A stretch of DNA of 64,000 bases from CAYPTY01 sp964413935 (lineage in GTDB: Bacteria > Bacteroidota > Rhodothermia > Balneolales > Balneolaceae), in contig CAYPTY010000001.1 in the NCBI GenBank assembly GCA_964413935.1, forward strand, positions 1 through 64,000, written 5' to 3'. Shown here in pieces: positions 32,566 through 41,531 of this stretch. How positions within the stretch are numbered: position 1 is the stretch's first letter; each line of letters begins with the position of its first letter. Below the pieces are notes generated by a model. It had not been told where the DNA came from, ran no database searches, and saw only the letters and a program-made list of their open reading frames with translations. The position numbers and the translations under genes were made by a program.

Positions 32566-32925
32566 ATGGAATTGAAATCAGTGATCCCGGTCATACGGAT
32601 TTTTGATCTGGATAAAGCTCTCGACTTCTATCGTGATTACCTGGGCTTTGGTGTGGACTGGGAACACAGGTTTGAAAAGGATTTTCCGGTTTATCTGCAA
32701 ATTTCCAGAAATGATTGCCTCATCCATCTCACTGAACATCATGGGGATGCCACTCCGGGTTCTGCGATCAGGATACTCACAGACAATGTGGATGAATTTC
32801 ACCAAGAATTAACTTCCAAGACCTACACTTTTGCCAATCCTGGGGTGGAAGAAATGCCATGGGGAAGTCGTGAAATGCACATAATGGATCCTTTCGGTAA
32901 CCACTTGATTTTCGCAACGGATTAA
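32566..32925 (+). CDS. Glyoxalase/bleomycin-resistance-fold protein
   Basis: A 119-aa vicinal-oxygen-chelate protein. The VIPVIRIFDLDKALDFYRDYLGF opening, the middle LIHLTEHHGDATPG and the end EMHIMDPFGNHLIFA are typical of small dimeric members, including bleomycin-binding resistance proteins and lyase-like enzymes. The ATG at 32566 is chosen because the earlier in-frame ATG lies inside the preceding gene. It is the third gene of the run with the two PLP enzymes. Confidence 0.82.
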   Translation: MELKSVIPVIRIFDLDKALDFYRDYLGFGVDWEHRFEKDFPVYLQISRNDCLIHLTEHHGDATPGSAIRILTDNVDEFHQELTSKTYTFANPGVEEMPWGSREMHIMDPFGNHLIFATD

Positions 32926-32960
32926 AAAGAAAGCCATCTGCCCTTTTACAGGAGATGGCT
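32924..32960 (-). terminator. Intrinsic terminator after sdhB
   Basis: On the minus strand an 8-bp stem AGCCATCT/AGATGGCT with a 13-nt loop is followed by TTCTTTTT. It ends the sdhCAB transcript. On the plus strand the stem could also slow the glyoxalase-side transcript but lacks a T-run. Confidence 0.75.
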
Positions 32961-32988
32961 TGAAAACTTCAGATAAGCATCTGTTTAC

Positions 32989-33756
32989 TTATCGGATGGC
33001 TTCCCCGACCAGTGCTTTTACATAATCTCTGCGCATTTCGGCAATAGCTGAAATGGAAATGCCTACCGGACAAACCGCCTCGCATTCGGCATAGTTGGAG
33101 CAGTCGCCGAATCCTTCTTTTTCCATTTGGTCTACCATGGCTACCACACGCATTTTGCGTTCTGCTTCACCCTGCGGGAATTTATTCAGGTGTGAAATCT
33201 TGGCACCGGTGAACAGGGAAGCTGAAGCATTCGGGCAGGCCGCCACACAGGCCCCGCAACCAATGCAGGTTGCATAATCAAAGGCTTCATTGGCCAGCGC
33301 CTGCTCAACAGGTACTGAGTTGGCTTCCGGAGCCGAACCGGTTTTGATGGATATATAACCACCGGCTTCGATAATACGGTCAAAAGCTGACCGGTCTACC
33401 ACCAGGTCTTTAATAATCGGGAATGCAGCTGCTCTGGGGGGTTCGATGGTGATCTTATCCCCATCTTTATAATTCCGCATGTGCAGCTGGCAGGCCGCCA
33501 CCTTGGCTTTTGGGCCATGAGCCTGTCCGTCGATCACCAGGTTACAGGAACCACAGATCCCCTCCCTGCAGTCGTAGTCGAATTCTACGGGATCTTTTCC
33601 TTCCAGCATGAGTTCTTCGTTGAGAACATCAAGCATCTCCAGAAAAGACATGTGCTCATTCACATTGTTTAAGGTTCTTTCTTCAAAATGCCCCTTATCC
33701 TCCGGTCCGTTTTGTTTCCAGTACCGGAGATGAATAGTCATATTTGATTTACTCAT
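32989..33756 (-). CDS. sdhB: Succinate dehydrogenase/fumarate reductase iron-sulfur subunit
   Basis: A 255-aa electron-transfer subunit of complex II. The N-terminal [2Fe-2S] motif is CREGICGSCNLVIDG. The C-terminal [4Fe-4S] motif is CIGCGACVAACPN, and the last cluster ligands are in CSNYAECEAVCPVGIS. The insertion pattern and YWKQNGPEDKGHFEE opening fit the Bacteroidota-type (type B) enzyme. It is the third gene of sdhC-sdhA-sdhB. Confidence 0.95.
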   Translation of the reverse strand: MSKSNMTIHLRYWKQNGPEDKGHFEERTLNNVNEHMSFLEMLDVLNEELMLEGKDPVEFDYDCREGICGSCNLVIDGQAHGPKAKVAACQLHMRNYKDGDKITIEPPRAAAFPIIKDLVVDRSAFDRIIEAGGYISIKTGSAPEANSVPVEQALANEAFDYATCIGCGACVAACPNASASLFTGAKISHLNKFPQGEAERKMRVVAMVDQMEKEGFGDCSNYAECEAVCPVGISISAIAEMRRDYVKALVGEAIR

Positions 33757-33764
33757 AATAAGGC

Positions 33765-35693
33765 CTACTTATAGCTGCGTTGTTTTAGTTCTACAAATTC
33801 AAATTTCAGATCTTCTTTAAGAAGGTCTACCTCAAGCTTACCGTTTACACCTTTGTAATCCCAGGCCGATACATAGGAATAATCCTTGTCATTCCGGAGT
33901 GCTTCACCTTCTTCCGTCTGGTATTCATCTCGGAGATGGCATCCGCAGGACTCATTTCGGTCCAGAGCATCATAAGCCATCTCTTCCGCCAGTTCGAAGT
34001 AATCAGCAACTCGACCTGCAAACTCCAGGTACTTGTTGTAGTTATTCTTCTCACCGGGAACCCTTACATCTTTCCAGAATTCCTCGCGCAGTTCCTGAAT
34101 CTGCTCAATGGCTTTTTTCAGATCTTCCTCATTTCGGGAGATACCGATGTTATCCCAAACAATCTTACCCAGTGTGCGGTGGAAGTCGATAATGGTTCGC
34201 TTACCGTTGATGTTTAGTAGCTTGTCAATCTGATCCTGAGCTTCTTTTTCCGCATCCACAAAGGCTGTGTGATCAGTTCCATAACGGGTAGCGGGTGTCA
34301 CATCGGCCAGATAATCTCCGATGGTGCTTGGAATGATGAAATAACCATCGCTGAGTCCCTGCATCAGGGCGGAAGCACCCAGACGGTTAGCACCGTGATC
34401 AGAGAAGTTAGTTTCACCCAGCACAAAGAGTCCCGGAATGTTGCTCATCAGGTTATAATCTACCCACAGACCGCCCATCGTATAGTGTACAGCAGGGAAG
34501 ATGCGCATTGGCTGCATGTATGGGTTCTCGCCAGTGATATTCTCATACATATCGAAGAGGTTTCCGTATCTCGCTTCGATGGAATCTTTACCGTCGCGTT
34601 TAATAGCATCACGGAAATCAAGGTAAACAGCCAAGCCTGTTTCACCTACACCCAGTCCTTCATCGCACACCATTTTGGCGTTTCTGGATGCCACATCACG
34701 CGGAACCAGGTTACCAAAACTCGGATAACGCTCTTCCAGGTAGTAATAGCGCTCCTCTTCCGGGATGTCGTTCGGATGGCGGTCGTCCCCTTTTTTCCTG
34801 GGAACCCAAACCCGGCCATCATTACGCAAACTCTCACTCATCAGAGTGAGCTTAGACTGATAATCGCCGGAAACCGGGATACAGGTCGGATGAACCTGAA
34901 CAAAACTCGGGTTGGCCATGAGAGCCCCACGCTTGTGGCATCTCCAGGCTGCGGTAACATTTGAATTCTTGGCATTAGTAGACAGATAGAAGACGTTTCC
35001 GTATCCGCCGGTACACAGTACAACGGCATCGGCCTCCCAGCGCTTCAGCTCTCCACTCACTAAATCACGGGTGATAATACCTCGGGCAACTCCATCAATA
35101 TTCACCAGATCCAGCATTTCCTGCCGTGGTTGATAATTGATTTTTCCGGCATGCACCTGTCGCATCATAGCCTGATAGGCACCAAGCAGCAACTGCTGTC
35201 CGGTCTGACCTCGTGCATAAAAGGTTCTGGAGACCTGAGCTCCGCCAAATGACCGGTTGGCCAGCAGTCCGCCATATTCTCTTGCAAAAGGAACACCCTG
35301 AGCTACGGCCTGATCAATGATGTGGTTGGCATTTTGGGCCAGTCTGTACACATTGGCTTCACGTGAGCGATAGTCTCCGCCTTTGATGGTGTCATAAAAC
35401 AACCTCCAGACACTATCGCCATCATTCGGATAATTTTTGGCTGCATTAATTCCACCCTGTGCAGCAATACTGTGAGCCCTGCGCGCCGAATCCTGAATAC
35501 AGAAGGTGGTCACATTATAGCCCAGTTCTGCAAGGCTGGCAGAGGCCGCACCACCGGCTAGTCCGGTTCCCACAACTATGATTTCATACTTTCTCTTGTT
35601 GTTTGGGGATACCAGTTTGATGTCTTTGAGATGCCGGTCCCACTTCTCTTCCAGTGGACCATCGGGTATTTTTGAATCGAATTTAAAACTCAT
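33765..35693 (-). CDS. sdhA: Succinate dehydrogenase/fumarate reductase flavoprotein subunit
   Basis: A 642-aa catalytic subunit. It shows the FAD-binding VVGTGLAGGAASASLAELGY and the flavin-linking His region AHSIAAQGGINAAKNYPNDG. The substrate region is HYTMGGLWVDYNLMSNIPGLFVLGETNFSDHGANRLGASALMQGLSDG in order. Length and the long middle insertion are those of the Bacteroidota/epsilonproteobacterial type B enzymes rather than E. coli SdhA (588 aa). The operon also encodes SdhC but no separate SdhD. Confidence 0.95.
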   Translation of the reverse strand: MSFKFDSKIPDGPLEEKWDRHLKDIKLVSPNNKRKYEIIVVGTGLAGGAASASLAELGYNVTTFCIQDSARRAHSIAAQGGINAAKNYPNDGDSVWRLFYDTIKGGDYRSREANVYRLAQNANHIIDQAVAQGVPFAREYGGLLANRSFGGAQVSRTFYARGQTGQQLLLGAYQAMMRQVHAGKINYQPRQEMLDLVNIDGVARGIITRDLVSGELKRWEADAVVLCTGGYGNVFYLSTNAKNSNVTAAWRCHKRGALMANPSFVQVHPTCIPVSGDYQSKLTLMSESLRNDGRVWVPRKKGDDRHPNDIPEEERYYYLEERYPSFGNLVPRDVASRNAKMVCDEGLGVGETGLAVYLDFRDAIKRDGKDSIEARYGNLFDMYENITGENPYMQPMRIFPAVHYTMGGLWVDYNLMSNIPGLFVLGETNFSDHGANRLGASALMQGLSDGYFIIPSTIGDYLADVTPATRYGTDHTAFVDAEKEAQDQIDKLLNINGKRTIIDFHRTLGKIVWDNIGISRNEEDLKKAIEQIQELREEFWKDVRVPGEKNNYNKYLEFAGRVADYFELAEEMAYDALDRNESCGCHLRDEYQTEEGEALRNDKDYSYVSAWDYKGVNGKLEVDLLKEDLKFEFVELKQRSYK

Positions 35694-35715
35694 ATCTGCT
35701 TAGTGTTTGATAATC

Positions 35716-36414
35716 TTAGTTGGCAATCAATGAAGCATCGGGGCCTGCAAAAAAGATGTACAGCGGGATGAACATAAATGCACCCATCAATACAATGGCA
35801 AAGCCGTAGGCAATCATCTGCATTTTCTTGGAGGTATTTCCGGATTTCATTCCGAGTGAGGTAAATGCACTCCAGAAACCGTGACTCAGGTGGAGGATCA
35901 CCAGCAACAACACGCCCACATACAGGAAAGTATCCAGCGGGCGGGAGAAGCTTTCTACTACCAGTCGCTTCAGATCGCGCACCGTCTCACCGTCGAGAGT
36001 GGTTTCGTAGTAGGCGCCGAATTTGAAGTGAATGATGTGTGCCACCAGGAATACCAGAATAACAATTCCGGTAAAAATCATACTTTTGGATGCCAGCGAC
36101 TGATGACTGGGTCCGCCTTTGGATTTATAAACTTCGTAACGGCTTCCGCGGGCTCTTCTTTTGTGTAGCCAGATGTTGATACCCAGCACGGCATGGTACA
36201 GAAACAAAAAGGCAAGGATGGCTTCTGCAACATACAACAGCGGCCCCAGCGACTCCAGTTTGTGTGTGTATGCATTAAAGGCCCCTTCACTGGCGAAGAG
36301 TGTCAGGTTACCCGCCAGGTGAACAATCAGGAAGAGCATGAGTGCTACTCCTGTCAGACCGGTCATAAATTTTCGTCCTACCTGGGAATTCAATGCTTTT
36401 GATAATGATGGCAT
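35716..36414 (-). CDS. sdhC: Succinate dehydrogenase cytochrome b subunit (b558 type)
   Basis: A 232-aa membrane anchor with five hydrophobic helices. Conserved His residues for two hemes lie in FLIVHLAGNLTLF, FLFLYHAVLGINIWLH, VFLVAHIIHFKF and LVILHLSHGFWSAF. A single five-helix anchor replaces SdhC and SdhD, as in type B complex II. It is first in sdhCAB, 22 nt before sdhA, and transcribed from the 163-bp gap to the divergent yigZ. Confidence 0.92.
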   Translation of the reverse strand: MPSLSKALNSQVGRKFMTGLTGVALMLFLIVHLAGNLTLFASEGAFNAYTHKLESLGPLLYVAEAILAFLFLYHAVLGINIWLHKRRARGSRYEVYKSKGGPSHQSLASKSMIFTGIVILVFLVAHIIHFKFGAYYETTLDGETVRDLKRLVVESFSRPLDTFLYVGVLLLVILHLSHGFWSAFTSLGMKSGNTSKKMQMIAYGFAIVLMGAFMFIPLYIFFAGPDASLIAN

Positions 36415-36577
36415 AAATCGATGAGTGTTTTTTCCCGTTTAATATTGCTTGTTCAGCAGCTCAAGCTTAATACATTGATGATTGTTTGATGATAAAATAG
36501 ATGTGCCCTCTAACAGCTAAAAAATCGTTTTTTTAGACTGAAATTCCAAAGTAACTTAGCAACAAATTTAGGCCGTC

Positions 36578-37195
36578 TTGCATACCCTGACCAAGGAAAC
36601 ACAAACCGATTTTAAGATCCTGGGATCCCGCTTTTTGGCTATCCTTCTCCCCGCGAAGGACATCCGGATATTTGAGCAAAAACTCAGGGAACTCAGACAG
36701 GAATATTACGATGCCAGCCATCACTGTTCTGCCTATCGATTTCTTGAAAATCCCGTTAAAGAACACTCCTCAGATGATGGTGAACCCTCCGGTACGGCTG
36801 GATTACCCATCCTCAATGAACTAAGATCGGCTGAGCTACTGAATACAGCCTGTATCGTTGTGCGTTACTTCGGAGGCACCAAACTGGGTAAAAGCGGACT
36901 CATTGATGCTTATGGTCAGGCCTGCAGGGATGTCATTGCTCTGGCTGAGTTGCATCCTATTCGGGAAGTTCAACGTTTTACCATTCAGCTCCCCTATGAC
37001 CAGCAGAATATGTTCAATACCATTCTGGAAAGATTTGAGGGACAAATCGAAAGCTCAGATTATGGTGCTGAAGTAGTGCATCAAGTTGCCATCAGCCTGA
37101 ATAAAGCTGAATCCTTCGAACAGACAATGGAAGAAAGTCGCTATCTCGGCCTTGACATTATCGCGGGAGAAAAAGGCCTTTTCATCGGGAATTAA
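36578..37195 (+). CDS. YigZ/IMPACT family protein
   Basis: A 205-aa protein of the YigZ/IMPACT family. The diagnostic core is ASHHCSAYRF, EHSSDDGEPSGTAGLPIL and CIVVRYFGGTKLGKSGLIDAYGQA. Residues after 140 form the small C-terminal domain (ferredoxin-like). The eukaryotic relative IMPACT affects translation control; bacterial function is not settled. The start is TTG at 36578 (HTLTKETQTDFKI), since no ATG lies in place. Confidence 0.88.
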   Translation: MHTLTKETQTDFKILGSRFLAILLPAKDIRIFEQKLRELRQEYYDASHHCSAYRFLENPVKEHSSDDGEPSGTAGLPILNELRSAELLNTACIVVRYFGGTKLGKSGLIDAYGQACRDVIALAELHPIREVQRFTIQLPYDQQNMFNTILERFEGQIESSDYGAEVVHQVAISLNKAESFEQTMEESRYLGLDIIAGEKGLFIGN

Positions 37196-37274
37196 CTTTC
37201 CATGATTCGCCTTGCATGCCTAAATTCAGTAATTCAATGACAATCTGCTCATTTACACCTATTTTCGACTATTC

Positions 37275-37817
37275 ATGAAGATCTACACTAAAAAAGGCGA
37301 CAGCGGCGAGACCTCCCTCTTCGGTGGTGAGCGCGTCCTCAAAAAACACATTCGCATAGACACCTACGGAACCGTTGACGAACTCAACTCGGTACTGGGT
37401 GTGGCTTTGGCACACTCCTGTTCCGATGAAACCCGCAACTGGCTTAGCGAACTACAGAAACAACTGTTTGTGCTGGGAGCTGATCTGGCTACACCGCCGG
37501 AAAAAAAAGCCCGCATCGACAGAATCACACCAAAACACACGGATTACCTGGAGCAGGCCATCGACAAAATGGAAGAAAGCCTGCCCGCCCTCAAAACATT
37601 TATCCTTCCGGGTGGAAGTATATGCGGAGCCCATCTGCATCTGGCGCGCACGATCTGTCGCCGGGCAGAACGCCTGGCAGTGGAATGTACCCGTTCCGAA
37701 GAAATCACCCCGGAAGTACTGAAATATCTGAACAGACTATCGGATTTCCTTTTCACACTGGCCCGTTATGAAAACATGAAAGCCGGTGCAGAAGAAACTC
37801 CCTGGATTCCCGACTAA
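37275..37817 (+). CDS. PduO-type cob(I)alamin adenosyltransferase
   Basis: A 180-aa ATP:cob(I)alamin adenosyltransferase of the PduO/MMAB family that makes coenzyme B12. The N-terminal ATP motif KIYTKKGDSGETSLFGGERV is followed by DTYGTVDELNSVLG, then FILPGGSICGAHLHLARTICRRAER and YLNRLSDFLFTLARYEN, covering all family signatures. Its presence implies use of an adenosylcobalamin enzyme encoded elsewhere. The next gene (SGNH-TPR) begins 10 nt later. Confidence 0.93.
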   Translation: MKIYTKKGDSGETSLFGGERVLKKHIRIDTYGTVDELNSVLGVALAHSCSDETRNWLSELQKQLFVLGADLATPPEKKARIDRITPKHTDYLEQAIDKMEESLPALKTFILPGGSICGAHLHLARTICRRAERLAVECTRSEEITPEVLKYLNRLSDFLFTLARYENMKAGAEETPWIPD

Positions 37818-37827
37818 ATAACGCACT

Positions 37828-39720
37828 ATGGCAAAGCAGAAAGATCAGCAGCCCAAAGAGCTTTCGGCAACCAAAAAGACCGTTTTCTACATCATCACCT
37901 TCTCCATTCCGGTGCTGTTTTTTGTATTGCTGGAATTCGGATTGCGTCAGGCCAATTACATGGGCAATCTGGAGCTTTTCTCCAATGTGAAGGTCTATGA
38001 GAAGGAATACCGCATCCCTAATCCCAATTTTGCAGCCCGCTATTTCTTTTACACCAAAACCATCCCCACACCCTCAACCGATGGTTTCCTGAAAGAAAAA
38101 CCGGAGAATGGCTACCGTGTTTTCTCCATGGGAGGTTCCAGCGCGGCGGCTTATCCCTACGGCTTCAATGGGCTCTACTCCCGGGTGGTTCGGGATGTTC
38201 TTGAAGAAGCCATACCACAGAAAGAGGTTGAAGTGGTGAACGTGGCCGTTTCGGCTGTAAACACCTACACTCTTTTTGATCAGGTGGATGAGATCCTTGC
38301 TGAAGATCCGGATGTTATCCTGATTTACGCGGGCCACAACGAATTTTATGGCGCCCTCGGCGTGGGTTCGAATGAGAATCTAGGTGGGTTTCCGGGCTTT
38401 GTCCGCTTTTACCTCAAAATTCAGCGCCTCAAAACCTTCCTGTTGCTTAGAAATATCATCGTGGAAACCGGACGATGGTTCTCTGAGACCTTCAGTGATC
38501 CAAACTATGACCCCTCCGCAACACTCATGGAGCGAATCGTGGATTCCCGCTCCATCGAACTGGACAGTCCAAAATATGATCTCGCCAAAATACAGTTCGA
38601 AAGTAACATGCGGGAAATCATCGGAAAGTTTGAAGAAGCCGGAGTCCCGGTACTCATCGGATCCGTGGCTTCCAATCTGAAAAACCACTATCCCTTCAAT
38701 AGTATTGAAGGCGGGCAGCATCCGCCTGCCGGTGAAGTTTATGAGGAGGCACAGCAATTGCTGGCGGAGGGCGACACCACGGCCGCTCTTGAGAAATTTA
38801 AATATGCCCGGGATCTGGATGGCCTGAAATTCCGTGCACCAGGCGAAATCAATGAAATTATCCAAAAGCTCACGGATGAGTCCGAAGCCTATTATGTTCC
38901 CGTGGAGGAGGCCTTTTCTGAGGCCTCGCCAGGCGGATTGATCGGCAATAATCTTATGCTGGAACACCTCCACCCCAATGCGGAAGGCTATGTGCTGATT
39001 GGCAAGACTTTTGCCCGCCGGCTCGAGGAGCTGAATTACTTCAACCAGAACGACTGGGGACCGCTGCGCAGCTGGGATGCGCTGTATGAAAAAGCTTACT
39101 TCTCCGAATTTGATCACAGGGTGGCTTGGCATCGCATTAAAACCCTGAAACAGGGCTGGCCTTTTGTGACCACCGGAGAAAAAATCAGGTATCAGGAAAG
39201 TTACCGGCCAAATAGTCCGGCCGATAGCCTGGCATTCTACCACGTTCACGGTGATATGACCTGGGATCAGGCCAAAGTTAAGCTGGCCGAGCTGTATACA
39301 GAACGCGGTATGATTGATGAAGCCCTCTATGAATATCGCGGACTGATCCGCAATCAGCCCTGGAATGATTCGCCTTACATTTTCGCGGCCCGGCTGGAAC
39401 TGGATCGCAACCGGCTGGCTGAAGCTGAGCCCTTTTTGAGAGGAGCCTACGAAATCAATCCTCGTAATGCATACACCACAAAAATGCTGGGTGCTGTGGA
39501 ACTCAACAAAGGCAATGTGGACCGTGCTATAGAATTACTGGAAGTGTCGGTGGAGGAAAAACCGAATGACGCTCAGGCCTTGTACAATTTGTCCGGTGCC
39601 TACGGTATGAAAAATGAATTTCGAAAAGCAAAAGAGGTCATCACTCGGGTAATGCGCATTCAGCCCAATTTTCCGGGAGCTGCTGAGTGGCTTGACCAAT
39701 TAAACAAACTGACGAATTAA
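37828..39720 (+). CDS. Membrane-anchored SGNH/GDSL-type hydrolase with C-terminal TPR repeats
   Basis: A 630-aa protein. It has one N-terminal TM segment (about 18-38) and a large extracytoplasmic SGNH-fold domain. That domain has the nucleophile Ser in VFSMGGSSAAAYPYGF, the NVAVSAVNTYT block, Asn in LIYAGHNEFYGALG and the His in EHLHPNAEGYVLIG. From about residue 480 to the end are TPR-like helices (AKVKLAELYTERGMIDEALYEYRGLI, then AEPFLRGAYEINPRNAYTTKMLG). Such proteins typically remove or add acyl groups on sugars or polysaccharides. The start is 10 nt after the cobalamin gene; its stop overlaps glmM's ATG by 1 nt. Substrate unknown. Confidence 0.78.
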   Translation: MAKQKDQQPKELSATKKTVFYIITFSIPVLFFVLLEFGLRQANYMGNLELFSNVKVYEKEYRIPNPNFAARYFFYTKTIPTPSTDGFLKEKPENGYRVFSMGGSSAAAYPYGFNGLYSRVVRDVLEEAIPQKEVEVVNVAVSAVNTYTLFDQVDEILAEDPDVILIYAGHNEFYGALGVGSNENLGGFPGFVRFYLKIQRLKTFLLLRNIIVETGRWFSETFSDPNYDPSATLMERIVDSRSIELDSPKYDLAKIQFESNMREIIGKFEEAGVPVLIGSVASNLKNHYPFNSIEGGQHPPAGEVYEEAQQLLAEGDTTAALEKFKYARDLDGLKFRAPGEINEIIQKLTDESEAYYVPVEEAFSEASPGGLIGNNLMLEHLHPNAEGYVLIGKTFARRLEELNYFNQNDWGPLRSWDALYEKAYFSEFDHRVAWHRIKTLKQGWPFVTTGEKIRYQESYRPNSPADSLAFYHVHGDMTWDQAKVKLAELYTERGMIDEALYEYRGLIRNQPWNDSPYIFAARLELDRNRLAEAEPFLRGAYEINPRNAYTTKMLGAVELNKGNVDRAIELLEVSVEEKPNDAQALYNLSGAYGMKNEFRKAKEVITRVMRIQPNFPGAAEWLDQLNKLTN

Positions 39721-41069
39721 TGGCATTAATGATATCCGTCTCGGGCATCAGAGGCATTTTTGGGACCGACCTCACACCGGAGAATATCGCCCGTTTCACT
39801 GCAGCTTATGGCAGCTGGTTGAAAGGAGGAAGCGTATTACTTGGGCGTGACAGCCGGGTAACCGGGGCACTTTGCGAAGAAATTGTAGCAGCAACCCTGA
39901 ATAGTGTGGGGTGTGATGTGATCCGTGTTGGCATTGTACCTACTCCCACCGTAGCGATGGGTGTTTTAAAGCATCAGGCAGCAGGCGGAATTATCATAAC
40001 TGCAAGCCATAATCCCGCTGAATGGAATGCCCTGAAGTTGCTGAACAGCAAAAGTGAATTTCTGGACGCACAGGAAGGTAAAGAGGTGATCAATCTGGCT
40101 GAATCCGGAGCATTGGACTACAAGATGTACGATCAGATAGGTGAAAGCCGGATGGATGAGCAACTGGTGGATTTCCACATTCAACAAATTCTGGACCTGC
40201 CTTACATTGACCAGCAAGTAATTGCTGAAGCCGGATTCAGCGTTGCCCTGGACGCCGTAAATGGTGCCGGTTCGCATGTGGTACCGCAGTTGCTGGAAGC
40301 GCTGGGAGTCAAATCCATCCACAAGGTGCACTGTGAACCCAACGGACTGTTTCCTCACAATCCAGAGCCCCTGCCCGAGCATCTTGGCGATATTTGTGAA
40401 CTGACTAAAGCATCGGATGCACACATTGGTTTTGTGACCGATCCGGATGCCGACCGGCTGGCTATTGTGGATGAAAACGGACGGTTGTTCGGGGAAGAAT
40501 ACACACAAGCCATGGCCTTTGATTTCATGCTGGAAAAAAATCCGGGCGCCTGTGCCACCAACCTTTCTTCATCCAGGGTGGCCGACTGGGTTGCTGAAAA
40601 ATACGGCCAGATCTGTTTTCGCTCGGCCGTGGGTGAGATCAATGTGGTTAAGGAAATGCAGAAGCAGCAGGCCGTTATTGGTGGAGAGGGCAATGGCGGG
40701 GTTATAAACCCGGATCTGCACTACGGCCGGGATGCACTGGTCGGCATTGCGATGACGCTGCAGCTGCTGGCTGAACGAAAGATCAGCGCCTCCGAATACC
40801 GTAAGTCATTGCCCGATTTCTTCATGAGTAAAAATAAAATACAGCTGGACAAACTGGGGCGGGATGCGGATGAAGTTCTTGAAATGGTAAAAAAACAGTA
40901 CAGCGACCTGAATCCGGTTACCATCGACGGAGTAAAAGTTGATTTTGAGGAAGGCTGGGTTCATCTTCGAAAGTCAAATACTGAACCTATTATTCGTATC
41001 TATTCGGAAGGGAAAAGTCCGCAGGAAGCTGACGCTTTTGCCGGGAAAATTATCAATTTAATACAGTGA
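39720..41069 (+). CDS. glmM: Phosphohexomutase, phosphoglucosamine-mutase type
   Basis: A 449-aa alpha-D-phosphohexomutase. The phosphoserine active site is in IITASHNPAEWNALKLL, the metal-binding loop is TDPDADRLAIVDENG, the sugar loop is GGEGNGGVINPD, and the C-terminal phosphate site is LRKSNTEPIIRIYSE. The last two favour GlmM (GlcN-6-P to GlcN-1-P for cell-wall synthesis) over phosphomannomutase, but the closely related enzymes are hard to tell apart by eye. The ATG at 39720 shares one base with the TAA of the upstream gene. Confidence 0.85.
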   Translation: MALMISVSGIRGIFGTDLTPENIARFTAAYGSWLKGGSVLLGRDSRVTGALCEEIVAATLNSVGCDVIRVGIVPTPTVAMGVLKHQAAGGIIITASHNPAEWNALKLLNSKSEFLDAQEGKEVINLAESGALDYKMYDQIGESRMDEQLVDFHIQQILDLPYIDQQVIAEAGFSVALDAVNGAGSHVVPQLLEALGVKSIHKVHCEPNGLFPHNPEPLPEHLGDICELTKASDAHIGFVTDPDADRLAIVDENGRLFGEEYTQAMAFDFMLEKNPGACATNLSSSRVADWVAEKYGQICFRSAVGEINVVKEMQKQQAVIGGEGNGGVINPDLHYGRDALVGIAMTLQLLAERKISASEYRKSLPDFFMSKNKIQLDKLGRDADEVLEMVKKQYSDLNPVTIDGVKVDFEEGWVHLRKSNTEPIIRIYSEGKSPQEADAFAGKIINLIQ

Positions 41070-41527
41070 GTGCGGCCATGATTAAGTGGATCGACATTAA
41101 AAAAATCAGCAGAGAGGGAAACCCTAAACCTCCCCGCAGGGTGGAAAAGACCGAAGAGGAATGGAAGGAAATCCTGGATCCTTCTGTATTTCAGATTACA
41201 AGACTAAAAGGAACTGAGCGTGCCTTTTCAAGCGAAATGTGCAGCCGTTTTGAGCCCGGCACCTATGCCTGTGCCTGCTGTGATACTCTTCTCTTTGATG
41301 CTTCTGAAAAGTTCGAATCCGGCTCGGGCTGGCCGTCATTTACACAGCCCATCCAAGAAAATGTAGTGGCCTATCATGAAGATATGAGCTACGGCATGCA
41401 TCGCATAGAAGCCTTATGCAATGTCTGTGATGCGCATCTGGGGCATGTTTTTCCGGATGGCCCCGAACCCAGCGGCCTGCGTTATTGCATCAATGCCCTT
41501 TCACTGCAAAAGATAATCGAAGCCTGA
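41066..41527 (+). CDS. msrB: Peptide-methionine (R)-S-oxide reductase
   Basis: A 153-aa repair enzyme reducing methionine-R-sulfoxide in proteins. Structural zinc site: C69xxC72 in YACACCDTLLF and C118xxC121 in CNVCDAH. Active site: GSGWPSF and the catalytic Cys141 in LRYCINALSL. No signal peptide, so cytoplasmic. GTG at 41066 overlaps the glmM stop by 4 nt; an ATG at 41078 is an alternative start that would remove four residues. Confidence 0.93.
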   Translation: MSAAMIKWIDIKKISREGNPKPPRRVEKTEEEWKEILDPSVFQITRLKGTERAFSSEMCSRFEPGTYACACCDTLLFDASEKFESGSGWPSFTQPIQENVVAYHEDMSYGMHRIEALCNVCDAHLGHVFPDGPEPSGLRYCINALSLQKIIEA

Positions 41528-41531
41528 CCTT

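Noticed and set aside
34269..34964. 231-codon plus-strand open frame inside sdhA
   Set aside because: Antisense shadow of a strongly conserved flavoprotein gene.
36415..36577. TAAATTTG box on the minus strand near 36560 as the sdh promoter
   Set aside because: It lies about 150 nt from the sdhC start and next to the yigZ start, without a -33 box; not better than chance in A+T-rich DNA.
38380..39249. 289-codon minus-strand open frame inside the SGNH-TPR gene
   Set aside because: Shadow of a gene with clear SGNH motifs; no signal, motif or start context of its own.
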